The notes under the pieces were generated by a model. It was not told where the DNA came from and ran no database searches. It saw only the letters and a list, made by a program, of their open reading frames with translations. Below, piece by piece: positions 8,832 through 18,336 of a stretch of DNA of 64,000 nucleotides (the stretch's first letter is position 1; every line of letters starts with the position of its first letter). The translations under genes and the position numbers were made by a program. Source of the DNA: Arachnia propionica (GTDB lineage Bacteria > Actinomycetota > Actinomycetes > Propionibacteriales > Propionibacteriaceae). Location: positions 1-64,000 of the forward strand of contig NZ_RQZG01000012.1 of NCBI RefSeq assembly GCF_003859805.1, read 5' to 3'.

Positions 8832-9857
8832 TCAGTTCCAGCGCAACTCGTCGAAGGTCGTGGTGGTCAGCCTGCAGGTGACCGGGACCTCGTCGCCGAC
8901 CTTCACCCCCGGCTCGGCCCCACCGACGAACAGCATCGAGGCGTGCATGTGCGGGGGCTCCGCGAACGGCCGCTTCTTCCCGGCGACGGTGAACGGCGAC
9001 AACGACATGCCCACCGCGTCCAGCATCCCCTGCGCCACCGTCACCCCACGCGACCTCAGGCTCTTCTGCGACGGCGGGGCCGCCAGCGCGACCCCGTGCG
9101 CCGTACCACCCGAGACCACGACGATCCACCCGTCGCGGGAGGCCCGCATCTGGTGGTAGCCGTGGCGGCTGCCCCGCGAGGTCCGGTGCACGTCCAGCAC
9201 CGTCGCGGTGGTGGTCAACGCCGTTGGTTCTCCCATCCACAGCCTCGTGCCCATCCGCATCCGGGTGCGCACCCCCAGATGGGTGCGCAGCCTGCGGTAG
9301 TCCAATGCGTTCAGGTGGGACACCCACACCGCGCCACGCTGCTGCGCGACGGCGGCCGAGGCCAGCTGCTGCGCCTCGGCCAGCACCCCCGTCGGCGGGA
9401 AGTGCAGCGACCAGCCCTCGAAGGTCAACGACCCGAGCCCCACCGAGGCGATCTCCTCGGCCGTGATGCCGTGCCGGTTCATCGAGGTCCTGATCTCCAC
9501 CAGCACCCGGGCCCTGGGGTGTGACCGCGACACCTCGTCGAGGTCCTCCAGCCGTGAGATGGTGGAGATCACCCCCGGGTCCTCCAGCAACGCCGTCGCG
9601 ACGGGGTCGAAGGGGCGCCACGGGTTCAGCACGACGACGTCACGACTCCACCCGGCGGCCCGCACCACCGCGACCTCCTGGGCGATCCCGACGGCGATGC
9701 AGTCGTCGTTCATCCGGGCGGCCTCACGGGCCAGCACGTCGAGGCCGAAACCGTACCCGTTGCCCTTGGCCACCGGGACCAGACCGGGGAACTCGTCGTG
9801 GACCGCCTTGACGTTGGCACGCCAGGCACGTGTGTCGATGTTGAGGCTGAGAGTCAT
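8832..9857 (-). CDS. Alanine racemase-like PLP enzyme
   Basis: Protein of 341 residues with the fold-type III PLP-barrel pattern. The PLP lysine lies in VPVAKGNGYGFGLDVLAREA near residue 30, where canonical alanine racemases have VxKANAYGHG. An HFPPTG segment and an arginine-rich RMRMGTRLWMG strand follow. It is shorter than Alr (about 370), and the C-terminal domain is short and divergent, so the substrate may not be alanine. Its ATG begins one base after the end of the stop codon of the FemX-like gene, so the two form an operon. In several actinobacteria such a protein accompanies a FemX/MurM-type transferase, which suggests a role in making the peptidoglycan cross-bridge. Confidence 0.8.
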   Translation of the reverse strand: MTLSLNIDTRAWRANVKAVHDEFPGLVPVAKGNGYGFGLDVLAREAARMNDDCIAVGIAQEVAVVRAAGWSRDVVVLNPWRPFDPVATALLEDPGVISTISRLEDLDEVSRSHPRARVLVEIRTSMNRHGITAEEIASVGLGSLTFEGWSLHFPPTGVLAEAQQLASAAVAQQRGAVWVSHLNALDYRRLRTHLGVRTRMRMGTRLWMGEPTALTTTATVLDVHRTSRGSRHGYHQMRASRDGWIVVVSGGTAHGVALAAPPSQKSLRSRGVTVAQGMLDAVGMSLSPFTVAGKKRPFAEPPHMHASMLFVGGAEPGVKVGDEVPVTCRLTTTTFDELRWN

Positions 9858-9858
9858 G

Positions 9859-10986
9859 TCACCGTCGCTTCAGGTACTGCTGGAAGGCGAAGTACAGCAG
9901 GGGATTGATGGGTCGGTCCCACTCCCCGACGTGGGCCACGGCCTCGCCGCCCGTGCCCACCTTGAACTGGATGAGGCCGATCTCCGGGTCGTCGGCGGAA
10001 AGCCCCTCGGTGATGCCACGCAGGTCGTAGACAGTTGCCCCGGCATCGCGGGCGTCACGCATCATCTGCCACTGGATGGCGTTCGAGCCACGCACCTCCC
10101 GCTTCGCCGTGGTGGAGGCCCCGTAGGAGTACCAGGCGTGACGGCCCACCCGGATCCAGGTGGTCGCGGCCACCAGGTCACCCTCGTGCTCGGCCAGGTA
10201 GACCCGCATCCGATCCGGGGTCTCGCCGTTCAGCGCATCCCACATCGTCTCGAAGTAGCCGAGCCCCCGCCCGGTGAAACCGTCACGGGCCGCGGTCTCC
10301 AGGTAGATCTCGTGGAACCGGGCCAGGTCCGCGCGTTCCCCACGCGTCACCGTGACCCCCATCTTGTCGGCCTTCTTGATGTTGCGCCGCCACAGCTGGT
10401 TCATGCCCTTCAGCAGCTGCTCATCGGTCAGTGCCCCGCCGTCGGCACCGGTCAGCCGCACCTGGTAGTTGAACTTCGGCTGACCGGCGGCGAACCCGTG
10501 GCCCTCCCCCTGCGGCTGCCAGCCGAGATGCTCCAAGGAGCGGATCAGGCGGGTGCCGACCAGCGTCGTCTCGTCAGGGGTCGCCTCCGAGAGCACGGAG
10601 ATCTTCTCGTCCGCGATGGCCTCCTTGACGGTTGGGGCCAGCCAGCGACGGTGCACCACCGTCGGGCCGATCCTGACCGCGAACGCCTTCTCCCTCCTGG
10701 CGTGGGCGACGAGCGCGTCCAGGTGCTCCGCCACATCGGGGCGTTCCCAGTCCAGCACCGGACCCTCCGGCAGGTAGGCCAGGTGACGTCTCAGCCTCGG
10801 CAGCTGCCTCAACAGGATGAGACCGACGCCGGTGAGCACGTCACCGTCGAAGAAACCGATGGACTGGCTGCGCCACTCGGGCTTGACCTGTCCCCAGGCG
10901 GGAAGCTGCAGGAAACTGGCCTCGCCGCGCGCCTCGATGAACGCGAGGTGTTGGGCGGCGGAGATGGGGCGGACGGTGATGCTCAC
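9859..10986 (-). CDS. FemAB/MurM-type peptidoglycan cross-bridge aminoacyltransferase
   Basis: Protein of 375 residues with the FemAB double-GNAT architecture. It opens SITVRPISAAQHLAFIEARG, then FLQLPAWGQVKPEWRSQSIGFFD (typical FemX opening SFLQSxxWgxvK). Later come NYQVRLT, WRRNIKKADKMGVTV, the FHEIYLETAARDGF block, and GSNAIQWQMMRDARDAGATVYDLRGI near the end. These enzymes move amino acids from tRNA to lipid II on the cytoplasmic face of the membrane. The GTG at 10986 has no SD but a TAGGTT -10 box six bases upstream. It is co-transcribed with the racemase-like gene that follows. Confidence 0.9.
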   Translation of the reverse strand: MSITVRPISAAQHLAFIEARGEASFLQLPAWGQVKPEWRSQSIGFFDGDVLTGVGLILLRQLPRLRRHLAYLPEGPVLDWERPDVAEHLDALVAHARREKAFAVRIGPTVVHRRWLAPTVKEAIADEKISVLSEATPDETTLVGTRLIRSLEHLGWQPQGEGHGFAAGQPKFNYQVRLTGADGGALTDEQLLKGMNQLWRRNIKKADKMGVTVTRGERADLARFHEIYLETAARDGFTGRGLGYFETMWDALNGETPDRMRVYLAEHEGDLVAATTWIRVGRHAWYSYGASTTAKREVRGSNAIQWQMMRDARDAGATVYDLRGITEGLSADDPEIGLIQFKVGTGGEAVAHVGEWDRPINPLLYFAFQQYLKRR

Positions 10987-10992
10987 GCCCCA

Positions 10993-10998
10993 AACCTA
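10993..10998 (-). promoter_or_regulatory. -10 element of a leaderless promoter (TAGGTT)
   Basis: On the minus strand TAGGTT is six bases (TGGGGC) before the GTG of the FemX-like gene; no ribosome site is present. Confidence 0.5.
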
Positions 10999-11020
10999 CC
11001 GGCTTCCCGGGTCTGCTCGC

Positions 11021-11473
11021 CTACCGGTGGAGCTGGGAGCGGATCTCCTCGGAACTGCGGACCACCGCCACCGCCACCTCCAGCGCCACCCGGAGCGCCG
11101 TCGCCACGGCGAGGAACAGCACCGCGGAGGTGAACAGCCGCAGCACACCGGTCCCGGCGTCGATGGTGAAGGCCCCGATCGTGTCGGTGAGCAGCAGCAC
11201 CCCGAGGGCGATGAGCAGCACCAGGTACGCGATCTTCACCGCACGCAGGGTGAGCAGTGAGCCGAACGTGAAGTCGAACAGGGACCGGAAGTACACCGCG
11301 ACGGGATTGGGGGCGGGCGGAGGCGGCGGGGGAGCGGCCGGGGCCTGCTGCTGTTGCTGGGCCGGGGTGCCCCAGGCCTCCATCGCCTGCTGGTCCCACA
11401 CGTTGCCGGTGGGCTGGGACTGCTCCCACACGTTGCCGGAGACGTTCGGGTCGTAGGGTTGCTGGTTGCTCAT
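11021..11473 (-). CDS. DUF4282 membrane protein
   Basis: Protein of 150 residues. The first ~60 are a Gln/Pro/Asn-rich cytoplasmic region with two near-repeats (SGNVWEQSQPTGNVWDQQ) and a poly-Gln/poly-Pro run. Then comes a DUF4282 core: YFRSLFDFTFGSLLTLRAVK, a membrane helix, a short loop and a second helix leading into the basic tail RSSEEIRSQLHR. DUF4282 proteins are two-helix membrane proteins of unknown function, common in actinobacteria. An AAGGA ribosome site lies before the ATG. It sits between the FemX-like gene and the pyrophosphatase, with no clear functional link to either. Confidence 0.82.
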   Translation of the reverse strand: MSNQQPYDPNVSGNVWEQSQPTGNVWDQQAMEAWGTPAQQQQQAPAAPPPPPPAPNPVAVYFRSLFDFTFGSLLTLRAVKIAYLVLLIALGVLLLTDTIGAFTIDAGTGVLRLFTSAVLFLAVATALRVALEVAVAVVRSSEEIRSQLHR

Positions 11474-11582
11474 GCACCAATCCTTCCGAGGAGATCGAGG
11501 GGATCACAAGAACCCTTCCATGGTTCGGGGTGGCAGCGACACCCGAACGACGCCGCCACCCCGACACCTGGCCAAAGGAATG

Positions 11583-14054
<2,472 letters not shown>

Positions 14055-14218
14055 CGTTGCTCCCTTGCAGTGTGGGGGCTCGGCTGCCGTGCCGAACACC
14101 GTGGTCAGGACTCTACGCCTGTGCCCTGACAGAAATCATCGGGGGTGTGCATCGGGCAGCTGACCTGCGCGGATGCAGGGTCGGGCATGATGGTGCCGTT
14201 GTCTTCAGGAGGTGTTCG

Positions 14219-14566
14219 ATGACGAGGGTGTGTTTCGAGCTGCAGGTCAGGCCGGAACTGCTGGACGAGTACATCGCGCGGCACAGCCCGGTGTGGCCGG
14301 AGATGCTGGCCGAGATCGAGGCCGCCGGCCGCAGGAACTACTCACTGTTCCTGGCCGAGGGCGGCAGGCTCGTCGGCTACTACGAGACCGACGACGACGA
14401 GGCGGCGCAGGCGTATCTCGCGGCCTCCCCCGTCGCGGCGCGGTGGGAGGCGGAGATGTCCAGGTTCTTCGTCGGCCTCGACACGCGGGCGGATCAGGCC
14501 GCCACACCGCTGCGTGAGGTGTTCAACCTCGCCGATCAACTCCAGACGGCGCGACAGGCGGGGTGA
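14219..14566 (+). CDS. rhaM: L-rhamnose mutarotase-like protein (DUF718)
   Basis: Protein of 115 residues, close to the usual 104-115. It has the family pattern RVCFELQVRPELLDEYIARH, SPVWPEMLAEIEAAGRRNYS, then LVGYYETDDDEAAQAYLAAS and a C-terminal RFFVGLD. L-rhamnose mutarotases (a ferredoxin-like, dimeric fold) interconvert the alpha and beta anomers of rhamnose. The strong AGGAGGT at 14207-14213 sets the ATG at 14219. There are no other rhamnose genes in the window, so the actual sugar is uncertain. Confidence 0.85.
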   Translation: MTRVCFELQVRPELLDEYIARHSPVWPEMLAEIEAAGRRNYSLFLAEGGRLVGYYETDDDEAAQAYLAASPVAARWEAEMSRFFVGLDTRADQAATPLREVFNLADQLQTARQAG

Positions 14567-14570
14567 ACCT

Positions 14571-14600
14571 CCCGTGGGCCGAGGCCGCTCGGCCCACGGG
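14571..14600. terminator. Bidirectional terminator hairpin
   Basis: A perfect 13-bp stem (CCCGTGGGCCGAG, loop GCCG) lies between the convergent mutarotase and SRPBCC genes. There is no U-tract, as is common in actinobacterial terminators. Confidence 0.65.
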
Positions 14601-14608
14601 AAGCGGGG

Positions 14609-15001
14609 TCAGGAACCAGCGACGATCTGGTCCAGGGCGTTGGTCCACTTCGTCTCCAGCGCCGTCACGTCGGCGTCGGAGGGAAGGTTCTCGTGGCTCA
14701 GGTCGAGCCGGGTGCCATCACCCTCGGTGTGCAGCTGCAGGTCCACCAGGGTGGCGGGAGCGCCCTCAGACCCGTGCCATGAGAAGCGGATCTGCTCCAG
14801 TGGGTGGAAGCTGCGGGTGATGCCGTAGGTGCCGTCGGTCGCCCGCCAGTCCTCCCCCTTGTTGCCGAGGACCCCGCCCTCGCCGAGGAGGGTGGCCTGG
14901 CCCTCGGGTCTCATGATGAAGGCCCACACGTCCTTGAGCGGGGTCTCGGTCACCCGGCTCACGACGACTTTGGTTTCGCTGACTGCCTCCGTGGTCTCCA
15001 T
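14609..15001 (-). CDS. SRPBCC/AHSA1-like protein
   Basis: Protein of 130 residues starting METTEAVSETKVVVSRVTET, then PLKDVWAFIMRPEGQATLLG, RSFHPLEQIRFSWHG, and a C-terminal helix ALETKWTNALDQIVAG. This order is typical of AHSA1/SRPBCC (Bet v1-like) domains, small proteins with a hydrophobic ligand pocket. The ATG at 15001 follows a GAAAGG ribosome site; the upstream in-frame start at 15094 would add an unrelated hydrophilic stretch. No ligand or partner can be named. Confidence 0.75.
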   Translation of the reverse strand: METTEAVSETKVVVSRVTETPLKDVWAFIMRPEGQATLLGEGGVLGNKGEDWRATDGTYGITRSFHPLEQIRFSWHGSEGAPATLVDLQLHTEGDGTRLDLSHENLPSDADVTALETKWTNALDQIVAGS

Positions 15002-15132
15002 GATGTGCCTTTCGTCCACTCCGGGCGTCGACTGTGGCGTCCGGTGCTGCCAGCCTAGTGGCTGCTCCACGGAACGGAAGGGGCAGGGACACAAAAATGT
15101 CGAAGAACTGGAAGAACGTGAAGGGTGGGTGG

Positions 15133-15546
15133 TCAGTCCTGCGGGGTCCGGCCCTCCAGCACCCAGGACAGGAACTCGCTGAGCTCGCCGGTCTCACCGT
15201 CGCGGCCGCCGCGCCCCACCTGCAGCGACGGGCGACTCGCCTCCAGCTTCACGCCCTTCAGTCGCGCCATGAAACCTCCCGGCACGATGAGCACCTGGTA
15301 GCCGCCGTCGGTGTCGATGGCGATGGAGCGGTTCTGCCGCAGGTACCAGCCCTGCTTGTCGGTGCGGACGACATGGCCGTCGAGGGTGGTGGCCTGCAAC
15401 GGCACCGGGGCGATGCCCGCGGCCCTCGCGTCGCGGATGAACCGGTCGATCAGCACCTGCGCCCGGGACGCCTCCAGCTCGGCCGCCTGCTCCGCCAACT
15501 CGAGGCGACGCAGTGCGTCGGCCTTCCGCTGTTCCCGATCGTCCAT
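15133..15546 (-). CDS. Conserved hypothetical protein
   Basis: Protein of 137 residues. An N-terminal helix (DDREQRKADALRRLELAEQA) is amphipathic and could form a coiled coil. It is followed by a mixed region with RTDKQGWYLRQNRSIAIDTD and a strand-rich end. I do not recognise a family with confidence, but the composition is that of a soluble cytoplasmic protein conserved in actinobacteria. Transcription appears leaderless. It is divergent from the TetR gene, with 64 bases between the two start codons. Confidence 0.65.
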   Translation of the reverse strand: MDDREQRKADALRRLELAEQAAELEASRAQVLIDRFIRDARAAGIAPVPLQATTLDGHVVRTDKQGWYLRQNRSIAIDTDGGYQVLIVPGGFMARLKGVKLEASRPSLQVGRGGRDGETGELSEFLSWVLEGRTPQD

Positions 15547-15552
15547 GGGGCA

Positions 15553-15558
15553 AGCCTA
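15553..15558 (-). promoter_or_regulatory. -10 element of a leaderless promoter (TAGGCT)
   Basis: Minus-strand TAGGCT lies six bases (TGCCCC) before the ATG at 15546. Confidence 0.5.
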
Positions 15559-15599
15559 CGGTGGTGGGGAACAGCCGTCCATCATGTGGTACGCCGTGC

Positions 15600-15605
15600 T
15601 AGCGT
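15600..15605 (+). promoter_or_regulatory. -10 element of a leaderless promoter (TAGCGT)
   Basis: TAGCGT lies five bases (GGGGC) before the ATG of the TetR-family gene at 15611. Confidence 0.5.
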
Positions 15606-15610
15606 GGGGC

Positions 15611-16222
15611 ATGGCGACGACGCGAGAACGGATCCTTGAGGCAGCCTGCGGGATCGCCCGGCGTTCCGGGCTGAGAGCGGTGACGGTGCGGGCCGTCGCG
15701 ACGACGACCGGTGTGGGGATGGGAACCCTCCGGCACCACTTCCCGAGCCAGGGTGGCCTGCACGTCGCGGTGCTGGAACGCATGCTGGGCGAGGACATCG
15801 ACGAGTCCCGGCTGCAGGAGCCCTCCCTGACCCCGGCGGAGCGGCTGACGGCCTGCCTCCAGCAGTTCCTGCCCGAGGAGCCCTGGCGGCAGCAGATGTG
15901 GTTCGACATGCACCGGGCCGGGACCGGACCTGAGGCCAGTGGGGCCACCCGGGAGCACCTGGCGGGTGTCACCCGTCGGCGACGGACCCTGGTCGAGGCG
16001 TGGCTCACCCGACTGGTCGACGACGGGGCGAGGCTGCGCGCCCGGGAGCGCACCAGCAGGTTCCGACCCGCAGCGGACCCGCTCGACGTGACGGAGGCGG
16101 CCCTGATGCTGACCTCGGTGGTCTCGGGGCTGTGCCTCGACGTCCTGACCGAGGGGTCCGGGGTCACCGTCGATCAGGCGCGGAGCCTGCTGGCCCGGGT
16201 GGTGGAGGACCTGATCTCGTGA
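15611..16222 (+). CDS. TetR-family transcriptional regulator
   Basis: Protein of 203 residues. The N-terminal 50 form a TetR helix-turn-helix: TRERILEAACGIARRSGLRA, VTVRAVATTTGVGMGTLRHH, then FPSQGGL. The rest is a helical ligand-binding domain with a run of arginines (TRRRRTLVEAW). The DNA-binding domain is intact. It is divergent from the 137-residue hypothetical gene and convergent with the SigJ gene, so the hypothetical gene is the most obvious possible target besides itself. No operator palindrome stands out in the short gap. Confidence 0.9.
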   Translation: MATTRERILEAACGIARRSGLRAVTVRAVATTTGVGMGTLRHHFPSQGGLHVAVLERMLGEDIDESRLQEPSLTPAERLTACLQQFLPEEPWRQQMWFDMHRAGTGPEASGATREHLAGVTRRRRTLVEAWLTRLVDDGARLRARERTSRFRPAADPLDVTEAALMLTSVVSGLCLDVLTEGSGVTVDQARSLLARVVEDLIS

Positions 16223-16235
16223 GGTCCGGCAGCTC

Positions 16236-17063
16236 TCACACGGCCCGGAGCTTGGCCGGGTTCCGCACCAGGTACAGCGCCTCGATCCGACCCTCGTGGA
16301 TCCCCAGCCAGACCACCTGATCCAGGGCGCCGTCGACGAACACCAGGTGGGCATCCGCCCGGTTGAGGTGGGCCGGGGCGATGGTGACCCGACCCGCGAA
16401 CCTCGCGCCCAGACCCGCCAGGAACCGCGCGACCTGCTCGGAGCCCACCACCGGGCGACGAGCCGCGGCGACGGCGCCGCCGCCGTCGGAGACCAGGGTC
16501 ACGTCGGTGGCCAGGAGGTCCACCAACTGCGCCACCTCCCCGTCGCGCACGGCGGCGAAGAAGCGTTCCACCAGCTGGCGGGTGGTGGCGTCGTCGTGGG
16601 TGAACCGGGGGCGACGGCGGGCCGCGTGGGCCCGGGCCCGGGAGGCGGCCTGCCGCACCGCGGCGGGGGAGCGGTCGAGGAATTCGGCCACCTCGTCGAA
16701 GCTGAAGGCGAACACGTCGTGCAGCAGCAGGGTGGCGCGTTCGATCGGTGACAGCGCCTCCAGCGCCACCAGCAGCGCGACCTCCACCTCTGCCGCCCGC
16801 TCCACCGCTTCGTCTGCGCCGTCGCTGGTCAGCACGGGTTCGGGCAGGTAGGGGCCGACGTAGTCGGTGCGGGAGGTGCGCAGCCGGTCGATCGCCAGGT
16901 TGGTGGTGATGCGGGCCAGCAGGGCGCGTGGGTCGCGGACCTCCGTCGTCATCCACACCCGGGCCAGGGCCTCCTGTGCGATCTCCTCGGCGTCCGCCCA
17001 CGAGCCGGTGATGTCGTAGGCCAGCCGCACCGCCAGGTTGCGGTGTCGTGACGCGTCGCTCAT
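16236..17063 (-). CDS. sigJ: SigJ-type ECF RNA polymerase sigma factor
   Basis: Protein of 275 residues. Sigma region 2 is at the start (LAVRLAYDITGSWADAEEIA, QEALARVWMTT), followed by TNLAIDRLRTSR. Region 4 lies at about 110-160 (ALSPIERATLLLHDVFAFSF, DEVAEFLDRSPAAVRQAASR). A C-terminal SnoaL-like domain starts near TRQLVERFFAAVRDGEVAQL. A fused SnoaL domain and no anti-sigma gene are typical of the SigJ (ECF41-like) group, whose C-terminal domain itself tunes activity. Its ATG overlaps the stop of the upstream oxidoreductase by four bases. ECF41-type sigma factors commonly control such an adjacent oxidoreductase or carboxymuconolactone-decarboxylase gene. Confidence 0.92.
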   Translation of the reverse strand: MSDASRHRNLAVRLAYDITGSWADAEEIAQEALARVWMTTEVRDPRALLARITTNLAIDRLRTSRTDYVGPYLPEPVLTSDGADEAVERAAEVEVALLVALEALSPIERATLLLHDVFAFSFDEVAEFLDRSPAAVRQAASRARAHAARRRPRFTHDDATTRQLVERFFAAVRDGEVAQLVDLLATDVTLVSDGGGAVAAARRPVVGSEQVARFLAGLGARFAGRVTIAPAHLNRADAHLVFVDGALDQVVWLGIHEGRIEALYLVRNPAKLRAV

Positions 17064-18115
17064 CGTGGCCCCCTCGCCCACATGGCCGGGCCGTAGAGGT
17101 GTGGGAGGCGGGCGGGGACCAGCCAGGCGGCCCGCGAGATGAGCTCCTTGGCCGCAGCTCCCATCCGTCCGGTGACGGTGCGGCCGGTCGGGGTGCCGTC
17201 GGGGTTCAGGGACTCGTGGCTGCCGACGCCGCGGCCCAGCGAGAGAAGGCGCTTGTCGTAGCCGAAGTCGAGGGGCTTCGGGGCCTGGCCCGCGAGGCTG
17301 GCCAGCACTGCGTCGGCGACGGTGGCCCCCATCGGCATGGCGGAGGCGCAGCCACGGTGCAGCCAGTCGCGCCCGGCCACGCGCACCGCGTCCCCGGCAC
17401 CCCACAGCCCGGGCTGCGGCTGGCCGTCGCGGAGGATGCGCAGGAACGGATCGACGGTGAGGCCCCGGGTGAGGGGCTCCGGGTCGGGGCCGGTGGCGTC
17501 GATGGTGAGGTCGCCTCCCCGGGACTGCTCGGTGAGTTCGATGCGGAGCTGGCCGAGGCGGGTCGTCAGCTGGGTCATGGCCCGGGGTGCGAGGTCCGGC
17601 AGGTCGCGGTGGACCAGGGACACGGTGAGGTCGGGGCGTGCGGCCGCGATCTCCGTCGCGGTCTCGATGCCCGTCAGTCCTGCTCCGATCACCTCCACGG
17701 TGCCTGAGCGTAGCCGGGAGAGTGCGTCGCGGAGGGTGAGGGCGGCCTCGAGCGAGTCGAGGGAGCCGGGCCGGGCCACTCCGTGTCCGCAGGCCAGCAC
17801 GATGTGCTGGGCCTGGAACTCGCGACCGTCGGCGAGGTGGACCCGGCCCGGAGACACGTCGACGACCTCGCCGCGGGCCAGGTCGGCGCGACGGTGGAGC
17901 CGTGTTCTCAAGGGACATGCCACTTTGTCGACATGCCGGGTCCCGGCGACGAGCTGGTGCAGCCGGATCCGGTCCACGGCCTTGTCCCGGCGGTCGATGA
18001 GCAGCACCCGCGCGTGGCGGGCCATCCGATTGGCGGCCAACAGGCCGGCGTACCCGGCCCCGATCACGATCACATCCATACCCATGCGACGATGCGGGCT
18101 CCCGTTGTGTGACAT
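17060..18115 (-). CDS. FAD-dependent pyridine nucleotide-disulfide oxidoreductase (NDH-2-like)
   Basis: About 351 residues. The FAD Rossmann motif (DVIVIGAGYAGLLAANRMAR) lies near the start, an internal NAD-binding motif follows (TVEVIGAGLTGIETATEIAA), and a second FAD-contact motif is LWGAGDAVRVAG. This is the Pyr_redox_2 pattern of NADH dehydrogenase-like flavoproteins. The start is uncertain: the ATG at 18115 has an AGGAA ribosome site seven bases upstream, while ATGs at 18085 and 18079 begin nearer the first strand. It is the promoter-proximal gene of a two-gene operon with sigJ, the usual arrangement in which the sigma factor's target lies next to it. Electron acceptor and role are unknown. 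Confidence 0.85.
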   Translation of the reverse strand: MSHNGSPHRRMGMDVIVIGAGYAGLLAANRMARHARVLLIDRRDKAVDRIRLHQLVAGTRHVDKVACPLRTRLHRRADLARGEVVDVSPGRVHLADGREFQAQHIVLACGHGVARPGSLDSLEAALTLRDALSRLRSGTVEVIGAGLTGIETATEIAAARPDLTVSLVHRDLPDLAPRAMTQLTTRLGQLRIELTEQSRGGDLTIDATGPDPEPLTRGLTVDPFLRILRDGQPQPGLWGAGDAVRVAGRDWLHRGCASAMPMGATVADAVLASLAGQAPKPLDFGYDKRLLSLGRGVGSHESLNPDGTPTGRTVTGRMGAAAKELISRAAWLVPARLPHLYGPAMWARGPR

Positions 18116-18159
18116 GCGGGTGTTCCTGGCTGCGACTCGGCACGCCACGTCCATGGTTA

Positions 18160-18214
18160 CCGCTGGTCGAGCCGGTTCCGGAGATCTGCGGAGGAACCGA
18201 GTCGAGACCTCTGG
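18160..18214. repeat. CGCTGGTCGAG dispersed repeat, copy A
   Basis: About 55 bp starting CGCTGGTCGAGCCGG and ending GTCGAGACCTCTGG. Clearly related copies lie at 34539-34590 and, as an inverted pair, at 57594-57729. It is located in the intergenic DNA upstream of the oxidoreductase gene. Confidence 0.65.
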
Positions 18215-18336
18215 TGCACGGTACGGGGACTCAGGGTCAGCGGAGTGCTCGGGGCCTGCCACGGACTTCGTGCGCTCGAGGTCTGGCGTGAGCAGCGGCT
18301 GGGCGGAGCCCTCGTGGGCTGGGATGTACCATGCCC

